Of a stretch of DNA of 64,000 nucleotides, positions 52,375 through 60,984 are shown one piece after another. Both the position numbers and the translations under genes were made by a program. Source of the stretch: Saccharopolyspora hirsuta (GTDB lineage Bacteria > Actinomycetota > Actinomycetes > Mycobacteriales > Pseudonocardiaceae); contig NZ_VWPH01000004.1 of NCBI RefSeq assembly GCF_008630535.1, positions 124,001 through 188,000 of the forward strand, in the 5' to 3' direction. The notes under the pieces were generated by a model, which saw nothing but the letters and a program-made list of their open reading frames with translations, was not told the origin of the DNA and made no database searches. Position 1 is the first letter of the stretch. Every line of letters starts with the position of its first letter.

Positions 52375-53853
52375 TCACCGCACACCGCCCATGCGCCGCT
52401 GCACCCACGGCGTCATCAGGTGCATGACGACCCCGGCGGCCATCACCGCCGCGCCGACCCCGGCGAAGTAGCCGACTTCGGTCTCCGGGCGGTAGAGCTG
52501 CACCAGCTGCGCGTTGATGCCCTCCGCCGCGGCGGAGGCCAAGAACCACAAGCTCATCATCTGCGCCAGGAACGCCCGCGGGGCGAGCTTGGTGGTCGCC
52601 GACAACCCCACCGGCGACAGGCACATCGATCCGCAGATCACCACGAAGTAGCTCGCGACGAGCCACCACGGGCTGGCCAACGCGTCCACGCCGTGCAGCA
52701 GACCGGGCCCGGCCATCAGCACGAACGACGCCCCGCCGAGCAGCAGTCCGATGGCGAACTTGCGCGGCGTCGCGGGCTGCCGGTCCCCCAGCCTGATCCA
52801 CAGCCAGGCGAAGGTCGGTGCCAGGACCAGCGTGGCGATCGGGTTCAGCGACTGGAACCACGACGACGGCACCGCGAACCCGAGGATCTCCAGATCGGTC
52901 CGCGTGTCGGCGAACTGCGCCAGCACCGAGCCGGACTGCTCGTTGACCACCCAGTAGCACACCGCGCCGAGGAACAGCGGGATGTAGGCGATCAACCGGG
53001 ACCGCTCCACGGCATCGGTGTGCGGGCTGCGCAGCATCATGACCAAGTACGCCGCGGGCAGCAGCACCGCGAGCACCGACACGGCGTTGATCAGCGCTTG
53101 GACGGTCAGCGATCCGGTGACGGCGAGAACCGCGACCGCCACCACCAGCACCGCGACTCCCACCGCGGCGCGCCTCCCCACCTGGCGCCGCTCGCCGGCG
53201 CGCAGCGGATTCGTCGGCGCGTCCCCGGCCTGGCCCAGCCGCGCCCGACCCCGGGCGTACACGACCAGCCCGACGGCCATGCCCATGGCCGCGAGACCGA
53301 AGCCGAGGTGGTAGCCGATCTGCTGCCCGAGCGTGCCCACCAGGTACGGCGCGAGGAAGGCGCCCAGGTTGATGCCCATGTAGAACAGGGAGAACCCGGC
53401 GTCGCGACGATGGTCGGTCGGCGAGTACAGCTCCCCCACCAGGCTCGACACGTTCGGCTTCAGCAGCCCGGTGCCGACCACGATCAGCAGCATCGACACC
53501 AGCAGCGCGGGCAACCCGCCGGGCACCGTCAGCGCCAGGTGACCGCACATGATCAGCAGCCCGCCCACCAGGACCGCGCGGCGCATGCCCAGCACCCGGT
53601 CGGCCAGCCAGCCGCCGAAGATGCCGGACATGAACACCAGGGCGCCGTAGATCGACACCAGCGCCGACGAGGTCGGCTTGTCCATCCCGAGCCCGCCGTC
53701 GGAGGTCCGGTCGTACAGGTAGTACAGCAGGATCGCGGACATCCCGTAGTAGGAGAACCGCTCCCACATCTCCAGGAAGAACAGCGTGGCCAACCCGCGG
53801 GGGTGGCCGAAGAACGCTCTGTCGTCGGGGGAAACCTTCGTCTGCTCGCTCAT
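52375..53853 (-). CDS. POT/PTR2-family proton-coupled peptide transporter
   Basis: 492-aa MFS-type peptide symporter. The POT signature ExxER is seen in FLEMWERFSYYGMSAILLYY (TM1), with GGWLADRVLGMRRAV, GTGLLKPNVSSLVGELYSP and FSLFYMGINLGAFLAP (PTR2 motif) in the first half. Length and about 14 hydrophobic segments fit bacterial DtpT-like members. Encoded between an XRE-cupin regulator (36 bases upstream) and an FAD amino-acid oxidase, so it likely imports small peptides or a related substrate for oxidation. Confidence 0.93.
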   Translation of the reverse strand: MSEQTKVSPDDRAFFGHPRGLATLFFLEMWERFSYYGMSAILLYYLYDRTSDGGLGMDKPTSSALVSIYGALVFMSGIFGGWLADRVLGMRRAVLVGGLLIMCGHLALTVPGGLPALLVSMLLIVVGTGLLKPNVSSLVGELYSPTDHRRDAGFSLFYMGINLGAFLAPYLVGTLGQQIGYHLGFGLAAMGMAVGLVVYARGRARLGQAGDAPTNPLRAGERRQVGRRAAVGVAVLVVAVAVLAVTGSLTVQALINAVSVLAVLLPAAYLVMMLRSPHTDAVERSRLIAYIPLFLGAVCYWVVNEQSGSVLAQFADTRTDLEILGFAVPSSWFQSLNPIATLVLAPTFAWLWIRLGDRQPATPRKFAIGLLLGGASFVLMAGPGLLHGVDALASPWWLVASYFVVICGSMCLSPVGLSATTKLAPRAFLAQMMSLWFLASAAAEGINAQLVQLYRPETEVGYFAGVGAAVMAAGVVMHLMTPWVQRRMGGVR

Positions 53854-53889
53854 GGCCGCCTTTCGAAGGAGGGGCGCACCGGCGGGAGG

Positions 53890-54498
53890 TCAGCGTGCGG
53901 GGCCGTCAGATCGCCGCAGCATCGGGCGGTCGACCGTCCAGAGCACCTCGGCGACGTCGGTGCCGCGGTTGTGGATGGCGTGCGGAACCCTGGACTTGAA
54001 GTGGATCGAGTCGCCCGCGGCGAGCACCGCGGTCTCGTCGGCCAGCAGGAACGTCAGCTCGCCGCGCAGCACGTAGCAGAACTCCTCGCCGTCGTGCTGG
54101 GTGACCGGCGATGGCCCGGCGGTCGGGTGCACCGCGGTGACCAGCGCTTCGATGCGCTGGTCGGGCAGGTCCGCGGTCAGCACGCGGTGCTCCCGCTCGC
54201 CCATCACCACCCGGGTGGCGTCGGGGTCGTCGTGCCGGGCGATCGAGTACTCGCGCCGGCTGCGGCGCCCGGCCGTGCCCAGCAGCTCGGCGGCATCCAC
54301 GTCCAGCGCGTTGGCCAGCGCGAACAGCGAGGTCAGCGAGATCGAGTTGACGCCGCGCTCGGCCAGCGAGAGGAAGCCCGGGGACAGCCCGCAGCGCTCC
54401 GCCAGCTCCCGCAGCGTCAGGCCGCGCTCGGCGCGGATCCGCTTGATCTCGGCACCGACCAACCGGCTCGGGCCATCGGGACGAGCGCTCTCGACCAC
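53890..54498 (-). CDS. XRE-family regulator with C-terminal cupin domain
   Basis: 202-aa regulator: N-terminal HTH_XRE (GAEIKRIRAERGLTLRELAE, CGLSPGFLSLAERGVNSISL; residues 14-70) and a C-terminal cupin_2 fold (HDGEEFCYVLRGELTFLLAD, LAAGDSIHFKSRVPHAIHN). This PuuR-like architecture commonly represses amine or amino-acid catabolic operons and binds a small ligand in the cupin. GTG at 54498. First gene of the POT-oxidase operon; a promoter with an overlapping palindrome lies just upstream, fitting autoregulation. Confidence 0.93.
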   Translation of the reverse strand: MVESARPDGPSRLVGAEIKRIRAERGLTLRELAERCGLSPGFLSLAERGVNSISLTSLFALANALDVDAAELLGTAGRRSRREYSIARHDDPDATRVVMGEREHRVLTADLPDQRIEALVTAVHPTAGPSPVTQHDGEEFCYVLRGELTFLLADETAVLAAGDSIHFKSRVPHAIHNRGTDVAEVLWTVDRPMLRRSDGPAR

Positions 54499-54510
54499 GG
54501 TTCCTGCCCC

Positions 54511-54557
54511 TTCCGCTCGGGTAGCGGAATTTAGTCACACCGAACAGGGACAGTCAA
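54511..54557 (-). promoter_or_regulatory. Promoter and operator of the XRE-POT-oxidase operon
   Basis: On the minus strand TTGACT (54552-54557), 18-base spacer, TAAATT (54528-54533). The expected start point near 54520 falls within the perfect palindrome TTCCGCT-N5-AGCGGAA (54511-54529), 13 bases upstream of the XRE start codon. This geometry suits a repressor site. Confidence 0.55.
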
Positions 54558-54661
54558 TACTGAACATCCGTGAGCAACCAGGACGATCCAATGTGGACAG
54601 CGGAGCTCTCCGCACGGGTCCCGGCGGCAGTCGATCGAGTTCGCCACGTGCTGGATTGCCG

Positions 54662-55915
54662 TCAACTAGGTGGTGCTTGCTCGTCGAGCACTCGCCCCCT
54701 GGTCTCGGGCAGCAGCCAGATGAACAGGACGGTCAGCGCCGTGCACACCATCAAGATCACGATGATGGCGCTGCCCAGCCCGATCCCGTCCGATGCCCAG
54801 CCGATCAGCGCCGGGCTGAACGCCGCTACGCCGCGGCCGACGTTGTAGGTGATCCCGGCCCCGGTTCCGCGCACCCGTGCCGGGAACAGTTCGGTGAACA
54901 GCGCGCCCTTGCCCGATGCTTGAGCCGAGATGAAGAACCCGACCACGGCTGCGAGCAGCAGGTTGTACCAGAGCGCGGTAACGGGAACAGCCATGAACAG
55001 GACGCCGAAAACCGCAGTGCCCAGGTAGAAGACTGTGAACGCCCAGCGTCGGCCGATGCGGTCGTGCACGTGCCCGCCGAGCACGTAGCCGAGCCAGTTG
55101 CCGACGATCATGAACCAGATGTAGAGCGCCGTGCTGCTCACGCTCAGACCGCGTTCTTCCTTCAAGTACAGCGGGATCCAGGTCTGCAGCGCGTAGGTGC
55201 TGGCCAGTCCGGTGGCGCCGAAGAGGGTGCCCAGCACGGTGTGCTTGCGCAGCCCGGGGGCGAACAGCTCGCCGAACACCCCCTTCTGCCGCGGCCCGCG
55301 CCGCACCCGGCTGGTCGGGACGTCGCGCAGGCCCCGGCGGATCAGCAGGGCGACCACGGCGGGCAGGACGCCGACGGCGAACATCACCCGCCAGGCGATG
55401 GTCTCGGGCAGCCACGCGTGGCTGAGCACGTAGCTGAGGTTGGCCATCGCCCAGCCCACCGCCCAGGCCGACTGGATCCAGGCCAACGCCCGGCCCCGGC
55501 GCTCCGGTGCGGCGTACTCGGCCATCAGCGCCGCACCGACCGGCCACTCCGCACCGAAGAAGAACCCTTCGAGGGTGCGCCAGATCAGCAGCTGCTCGAA
55601 GTTCTGCGCGGTCGCGGTCAGCCCGGTGAACAGGGCGTAGGCGCTGATCACCAGCACCAGCACCTGGACCCGGCCGAACCGGTCGGCCAGACGCCCACCC
55701 ACCACACCGCCCACCGCCGAGGCGATGAGCGCGCTGGAGGTCGCCAGACCGCCCTGGGCGGTGGTCAGGCCGAGCGCGGCGATGATGCCGCTGAGCGCCA
55801 GCGGGAACATCTGGTTGGTGAAGCCGTCCAGTCCCCAACCTGACCAGGTCGCCCAGGTCACCCTGCGGACCAGGGATCTGTCCGGGGGTGCGGAGACAGT
55901 CGATGTCGTCGTCAT
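54662..55915 (-). CDS. MFS transporter (sugar/organic-acid porter type)
   Basis: 417-aa permease with about 12 transmembrane segments: GLDGFTNQMFPLALSGIIAA (TM1), GGRLADRFGRVQVLVL in the TM2-3 loop, GFFFGAEWPVGAALMAEYA in TM4-5, GHVHDRIGRRWAF in the second half. Resembles the aromatic-acid/sialic-acid-like porters rather than the longer MHS proteins nearby. ATG at 55915 has GGAG upstream. Last gene of the oxidase-hyuA-hyuB operon (26 bases after hyuB), so it probably imports the hydantoin-like substrate. Confidence 0.88.
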   Translation of the reverse strand: MTTTSTVSAPPDRSLVRRVTWATWSGWGLDGFTNQMFPLALSGIIAALGLTTAQGGLATSSALIASAVGGVVGGRLADRFGRVQVLVLVISAYALFTGLTATAQNFEQLLIWRTLEGFFFGAEWPVGAALMAEYAAPERRGRALAWIQSAWAVGWAMANLSYVLSHAWLPETIAWRVMFAVGVLPAVVALLIRRGLRDVPTSRVRRGPRQKGVFGELFAPGLRKHTVLGTLFGATGLASTYALQTWIPLYLKEERGLSVSSTALYIWFMIVGNWLGYVLGGHVHDRIGRRWAFTVFYLGTAVFGVLFMAVPVTALWYNLLLAAVVGFFISAQASGKGALFTELFPARVRGTGAGITYNVGRGVAAFSPALIGWASDGIGLGSAIIVILMVCTALTVLFIWLLPETRGRVLDEQAPPS

Positions 55916-55941
55916 TCCTGCACTCCAATCGGCGCCGGGAA

Positions 55942-57594
55942 TCAGAATCCGTAGTGCTCGCGTGCTGCCCGTTCGGTGATGCGACCGTTGCGCAGGTCCT
56001 CCCGCACCTGCTCCGGCGAACGCTGCGCGGGATCCCCGAAGCCGCCGCTGCCCGGGCTCTCCACCCGGAGCACGTCGCCTTCGCGCAGCTGCACCCCGGA
56101 GATCCGACCGCCCGGCAGTTGGCGCTCATCGGCGCGGCCGGGGTTGATGACGAACCGCCCGGGACTGCCGTCCTGACCGCCGCGCAGACCCCACGGGCGG
56201 GATGCCTGCCGGTCGGCGTGCGCGGAGAACTCGGCGTGGTCGCAGCGGATTCGCACGTCCCGGCGCACGCCGAGGCCGCCGCGGTGAGCACCTGCGCCGC
56301 CGGAGTCGGGGATCAGCTCGTAGGTGTCGACCAGCAGCGGGTACTCCTGCTCCAACGCCTCGATGGGCAGGTTCGAGGAGTTGGTGATGTGCACCTGGAT
56401 CGCGTCCATGCCGTCCTTGCCGGTCCGGGCGCCTCCACCCCCGGCCACCACTTCCGGGTAGACGAAGAACTCGCCGTCATGCTCCCCGGAGAACGTCACG
56501 TACGTGACGGTGCTGTGGCTGGCCGCGGGGACTCGTTCCGGCACCGCCTCGGCCAGCGCGCCCAGCACGACGTCGGCGACCCGCTGGCAGGTGTCGGTGC
56601 GGGCGGTGACCGGTGCGGGCTCGACCGGGTTGACGATGCTGCCGCGCGGCGCGCTGATGTCGACGGCGTCGAAGAACCCGCCGTTGGGCGGGATGCCGGG
56701 GTCCAGCACCGCCTTCAAGGCGTAGTAGACGGTGGCCTCCAGCGCCGGGCGCACCACGTTGATGCCGACCGGGCTCTGCGGTCCGGTGCCGTCGAAGTCC
56801 AGCGCCACCCGGTCACCGGCGATGGTGATGGCCACCGCGATCTCGGTGGCGGGCCCGTCGCTGGGGTCCATGAGATCGCGGAACCGGTAAGTACCGTCCG
56901 GGACCTCGAGCAGGGCCGCCGACAGCCGCTTCCGGGAGTGCTCCAGCAGGTGCGCGGTCGCAGCGCGGACGGTATCGCGGCCGTGGCGCTGGTGCACCTC
57001 GCGCAGCCGCCGCTCCCCGAGCTCCACCGAGGCGAGCTGGGCGAGCATGTCACCGCGCCGCTCGTGGGGAAGTCGCGAGTTCAGCTCGACGAACGCCAGC
57101 GGCGCCTGCTCGACCCCGGCGGCGGTGGCGAACTTGACCAGCGGGATCCGCAGGCCCTCCTGGAACAGGGAGGTGGAGTCGCCCGCGTTGCTGCCCGGCA
57201 CCCGGCCACCGATGTCGGAGTGGTGCGCGATGTTGGCGCTGTAGCCGAGGAGCTCGTCGCCGTCGAACACCGGCTTGACCATCGTGATGTCCGGCAGGTG
57301 GGTGCCACCGCCGTGGTAGGGGTCGTTGGTGATGAACACGTCGCCGGGCTGAGCGGTCAGCGCGGAGGCCTCCAGCGAGTCGATCAGGCCGGTCATCGAT
57401 CCCATGTGGATCGGCATGTTCTCGGCCTGGGCGACCAGTTCGCCGCGTTCGTCGAACAGCGCGGTGGAGCAGTCGGACCGCTCCTTGATGTTCGTCGAGT
57501 AGCTGGCCCGGCGCAGCACCGCGCCCATCTCCTCCGCGACGGTCACCAGGGACGCGCCGATGACCTGCACGGTGATCGGGTCGGGAGTGTTCAT
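55942..57594 (-). CDS. hyuB: Hydantoinase B / oxoprolinase-type subunit
   Basis: 550-aa partner subunit of ATP-dependent hydantoinase/acetone-carboxylase-like enzymes. Typical segments: MGAVLRRASYSTNIKERSDCS, PGDVFITNDPYHGGGTHLPD, and the glycine-rich C-terminal DSGGAGAHRGGLGVRRDV and SPGSGGFGDPAQR. ATG at 57594 overlaps the hyuA stop (ATGA), showing tight coupling. With HyuA it would hydrolyse a five-membered cyclic amide (hydantoin, N-methylhydantoin or 5-oxoproline) at the cost of ATP. Substrate not determinable from sequence; context with a sarcosine-oxidase-like gene suggests N-methylhydantoin. Confidence 0.92.
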   Translation of the reverse strand: MNTPDPITVQVIGASLVTVAEEMGAVLRRASYSTNIKERSDCSTALFDERGELVAQAENMPIHMGSMTGLIDSLEASALTAQPGDVFITNDPYHGGGTHLPDITMVKPVFDGDELLGYSANIAHHSDIGGRVPGSNAGDSTSLFQEGLRIPLVKFATAAGVEQAPLAFVELNSRLPHERRGDMLAQLASVELGERRLREVHQRHGRDTVRAATAHLLEHSRKRLSAALLEVPDGTYRFRDLMDPSDGPATEIAVAITIAGDRVALDFDGTGPQSPVGINVVRPALEATVYYALKAVLDPGIPPNGGFFDAVDISAPRGSIVNPVEPAPVTARTDTCQRVADVVLGALAEAVPERVPAASHSTVTYVTFSGEHDGEFFVYPEVVAGGGGARTGKDGMDAIQVHITNSSNLPIEALEQEYPLLVDTYELIPDSGGAGAHRGGLGVRRDVRIRCDHAEFSAHADRQASRPWGLRGGQDGSPGRFVINPGRADERQLPGGRISGVQLREGDVLRVESPGSGGFGDPAQRSPEQVREDLRNGRITERAAREHYGF

Positions 57595-59654
57595 CGCTGC
57601 TCCAGTTCGATGATCAGGTTGCCGCAGCGGTCGACGCGCGCGGTGGACGACGGGGTGATGACCGTGGTGGTGTCGAGCTGTTCGACGATGGCGGGGCCGG
57701 GCAGCACGGTGCCCGCGCGCAGGCCCGACCGGTCGTAGACGGGGGTGTCGAGCTGGCCGGTCTCGTCGAAGTCGACCGGTCGGTGCCCGAGCAGCGCGCC
57801 TGCGAGGTCGGTTCCCTCCTCGATGGCGGGCAGTTCGGGTTTGGCCACCACCGCCGCCGGGGTCAGCTGCACCTCCACGATCTGCACCCGGGCGTCGTGG
57901 TGGGCGAAGCCGTAGCTCTTGGTGTGCTGGTCGTGGAAGGCCTCGGTCAGCTCGGCGAGCGCGGCGGCGTCGAACCGCGCCGCGTCGATCACTCGCTGCG
58001 GCAGCGCTACGGGGAGTTCGAAGTTCTGCCGCGCGTAGCGCATCCTGGCCGCACCGGTGATGGTCGTGTCCACATCGGAGGGTGCTTCGGCGGTCAGCCA
58101 CTCCACGGCACTGCTGTGGACCTCGTGCAGCGCTTCGTTGAGCTTGTCCAGGTCGCTGTCGGCGACGTCGGCCAGCACCGCTTTGGCGAACTCGGTGCGG
58201 ATGTCGGTGACGAGCAGCCCGAGCGCGCACAGCGTTCCCGGGTTCGGCGGTACGAGCACCGTGCTCATGCCGACCTCGCGCGCGACCTCGACGGCGTGCA
58301 GCGGTCCGGCGCCGCCGAAGGCGACCAGCACGTAGTCGCGCGGGTCCTCGCCTGCCTCCACCGAGACCTTGCGCACCGCACCGGCCATGTTGACCGCCGC
58401 GATCCGGCCGATGCCGCGCGCGGCCACCGCCCGGTCCACGCCCATCGCGGCGGCGACGCCCTCCACCGCCCGCGCTGCCGCCGGGTGGTCGACGGCGAGC
58501 GCGCCACCGAGGATGTGCTCCGGGTTCAACCGCCCGCGCAGGACGTCGGCGTCGGTGACGGTGGGTTCGACCCCGCCGCGCCCGTAGGCGGCAGGTCCGG
58601 GCTGGGATCCGGCGCTGCGGGGACCGACCTCCAGCGCCCCGCCGGTGTCCACCCGGGCGATGCTGCCGCCACCGGCGCCGACGGTGTGGATGTCCAGCGA
58701 CGGTGTGCGCACCGGGCGGTCGTTGATGCGCCGCTGCGCGGACACCAGCGCGCGACCGTCGCGCACCAGGCACACGTCGGTGCTGGTCCCGCCCATGTCG
58801 AAGGTGATCAGGTCGTCGAAGCCCGCCTGGGCGGCCACGTGCGCCGCGGCGACCACGCCGGCCGACGGCCCGGACAGCAGCGTCGTGACCGGGTAGCGGC
58901 CGACCGAGGCCAGCGACATCATGCCGCCGCTGGAACCGATCACCTTGGGCTCCACCGGCACTCCGGTGGACCGGATCCGCTCCGCCAGCCGCGACGTGTA
59001 GCGGTTGATGCGCGGTCCGACGTAGGCGTTGACCACGGTGGTGGAGAACCGCTCGTACTCGCGGAAGACCGGTGCGATCTCGGCGGAGGCGCACACGTAG
59101 ACCGAGGGCAGCGCCGCGCGCAGCCGTTCCGCCACCTCCAGCTCGTGCTGGGCGTTGCGGTAGCTGTGCAGGAAGCACACCGCGACGGCCTCGGGTTCGT
59201 CGGCGCGCACCCGGTCGATCACCGCGGCGAGGTCGTCGGTGTCGAGCGGTTCGAGCACCTTGCCCTCGGCCGACATCCGCTCCACCACCGGATGCACCTG
59301 GGATCGCGGCACCAGCGGTGGCGCCTTGTCGGCGTCCAGGTCGTAGAGGTCGGGGCGCTGCTGGCGGCCGATCTCCAGGACGTCGCGCAGGCCCGAGGTG
59401 GTGACCAGGGCCGTGCGGGCGCCGTTGGATTCCAGCACGGTGTTGGTGGCCACGGTGGTGCCGTGCCCGAGGTAGCCGACCTCGGCCGCGTCCGCACCGG
59501 ACAGGCGCAGCACCGCGCGGACGCCGTCGGCGACGGCGATCGACTGGTCGTCGGTGGTGGACGGCAGCTTGTGGATGTGGAACCGGCCGGTGGACGTGTC
59601 CAGCGCGGTCACGTCGGTGAACGTGCCGCCGACGTCGATACCGATGCGCAGCAT
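57591..59654 (-). CDS. hyuA: Hydantoinase A / oxoprolinase-type ATPase subunit
   Basis: 687-aa ASKHA-fold subunit: N-terminal IGIDVGGTFTDVTALD (phosphate loop, residues 4-19), GHGTTVATNTVLE, VINAYVGP-like VVNAYVGPRINRY, TFDMGGTSTDVCLVR and FGGAGPLHAVEVA. Full family length for HyuA. ATG at 59654 has GAGGA upstream and begins right at the conserved motif; the longer frame is not needed. Preceded by a sarcosine-oxidase-like gene (112 bases) and followed by hyuB (4-base overlap). Forms the ATP-dependent ring-opening enzyme with HyuB. Confidence 0.94.
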   Translation of the reverse strand: MLRIGIDVGGTFTDVTALDTSTGRFHIHKLPSTTDDQSIAVADGVRAVLRLSGADAAEVGYLGHGTTVATNTVLESNGARTALVTTSGLRDVLEIGRQQRPDLYDLDADKAPPLVPRSQVHPVVERMSAEGKVLEPLDTDDLAAVIDRVRADEPEAVAVCFLHSYRNAQHELEVAERLRAALPSVYVCASAEIAPVFREYERFSTTVVNAYVGPRINRYTSRLAERIRSTGVPVEPKVIGSSGGMMSLASVGRYPVTTLLSGPSAGVVAAAHVAAQAGFDDLITFDMGGTSTDVCLVRDGRALVSAQRRINDRPVRTPSLDIHTVGAGGGSIARVDTGGALEVGPRSAGSQPGPAAYGRGGVEPTVTDADVLRGRLNPEHILGGALAVDHPAAARAVEGVAAAMGVDRAVAARGIGRIAAVNMAGAVRKVSVEAGEDPRDYVLVAFGGAGPLHAVEVAREVGMSTVLVPPNPGTLCALGLLVTDIRTEFAKAVLADVADSDLDKLNEALHEVHSSAVEWLTAEAPSDVDTTITGAARMRYARQNFELPVALPQRVIDAARFDAAALAELTEAFHDQHTKSYGFAHHDARVQIVEVQLTPAAVVAKPELPAIEEGTDLAGALLGHRPVDFDETGQLDTPVYDRSGLRAGTVLPGPAIVEQLDTTTVITPSSTARVDRCGNLIIELEQR

Positions 59655-59766
59655 GGCGTTCCTCAAGGGTCGTTCGAACGAGCGGTGCGGGAGTCCCGGA
59701 CCGGGACTGCGGAGGAGGTGCCGCCGGGGCGGCACGGGGACGTTCGGGGAGAGGGGCCGATCCGCC

Positions 59767-60909
59767 TCAGCGGAGGCGGGACAGCGACAAGTGGTCGATC
59801 GGCACGTCGGTGCGACCGGAGCGCAGCAGATCCGCGGCAGCCCTCGCGAACACGGGCGCCAGCTTGAAGCCGTGACCGGAGAAGCCGCCCATCACCAGCA
59901 CGTTCGGCCGGTCCGGGTCCCGGCCGATGATGCCGTGGTTGTCCGCGGTGTAGCCCTCCGCGAAGGTCCGCACCGCGGTGGGGCGCGCAGGCAGCCCGCG
60001 CAGGCAGTTCGACACCGCCGCGGACACCCTCGCGACGTAGTCCGGCGCCACCTCCGGATCCAGCAGGTCCGGGTCATCCACAGTGGACTTCGGCACGTGC
60101 AGGTTGACCTTCACCCCGCCGCCGACGTCCGGGAAGAAGGAGAAGGTGTTCTCCCCGCCGCTGCGCCGAATTCCCACCGGGAAGTGCGCGGGACCCCAGC
60201 CCTCGGCGGTCTCGAACCAGCACAGCACGGCGCGCCGGATCTCCACGTCGCGAGCGAGCACCGGCACGCTCCGGGTGATCCACGGTCCGGTGCACACGAC
60301 CGCTTGGTCGAACTCCTCGACTTGGACCTCGTCGCCGCGGCGGAAGCGCACGGCCACGCCGTCGCCGCGTTCGACGACGTCCTCGACGGTGGTGCCGGTG
60401 TGCAGCTTCGCTCCGGCCTTCTCGGCGAGCAGGGCCGTTTCGGCGATCGCGCGTTGCGGGTGCAGCAGACCGCCTTGGCGGTCGAGCAGCACGACGTCGT
60501 CCGGGAAGAGCCGGTGCTGCGGGAACCGCCGGGCGGCCTCCCGGTGGTCGAGCCGCTCGACGTCGAGGCCCCACTGCTCGGTCACGTCGACCACGGTGCG
60601 CACGTCGGCGTCCTCGGCAGACCCGATGGTCATCGCGCCGCACGGCTCGAAGAGCGGGACACCTGCGCGGGCGCTGAGCTCCTGCCATGCCGCGCGCGCT
60701 TCGCGCAGCAGCGGGACGTAGTCACCACCCTCCTTGTACGCGACGCGGAAGATGCGCGTTTCACCACCCGCCGCGCCGCGCTCGTGGCCGATGTCGAACT
60801 GCTCGAAGCCGGTCACCGCGAGGCCGTCGGAGGCGAGCTGGTGCAGCAGCTGGCTGCCCATCGTGCCCACTCCGATCACTGCGACGCGCGACTGCTGAAC
60901 TGGTTTCAT
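59767..60909 (-). CDS. Monomeric-sarcosine-oxidase/MTOX-like FAD oxidase lacking the flavinylation cysteine
   Basis: 380-aa flavoprotein of the MSOX/SolA/NikD group. N-terminal VAVIGVGTMGSQLLHQLASD, then GGETRIFRVAYKEGGDYVPL, and C-terminal GGFSGHGFKLAPVFARAAAD, all closely matching monomeric sarcosine oxidase. In MSOX the covalent flavin Cys lies in a C-M-Y-T context before the H-x-II segment; here the equivalent stretch is TFAEGYTADNHGIIG, with Glu instead of Cys, so flavin attachment is probably non-covalent or elsewhere. ATG at 60909 with GGAG upstream. First gene of the hyuA-hyuB-MFS operon, divergent from the RpiR gene. Confidence 0.88.
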   Translation of the reverse strand: MKPVQQSRVAVIGVGTMGSQLLHQLASDGLAVTGFEQFDIGHERGAAGGETRIFRVAYKEGGDYVPLLREARAAWQELSARAGVPLFEPCGAMTIGSAEDADVRTVVDVTEQWGLDVERLDHREAARRFPQHRLFPDDVVLLDRQGGLLHPQRAIAETALLAEKAGAKLHTGTTVEDVVERGDGVAVRFRRGDEVQVEEFDQAVVCTGPWITRSVPVLARDVEIRRAVLCWFETAEGWGPAHFPVGIRRSGGENTFSFFPDVGGGVKVNLHVPKSTVDDPDLLDPEVAPDYVARVSAAVSNCLRGLPARPTAVRTFAEGYTADNHGIIGRDPDRPNVLVMGGFSGHGFKLAPVFARAAADLLRSGRTDVPIDHLSLSRLR

Positions 60910-60984
60910 CACGGTCTCCGCAGGAGGTCGGGAACCCTTGGCTCCAACAGCCCAGGAACGTAGCATTCACTTCGTGGAGGCACA

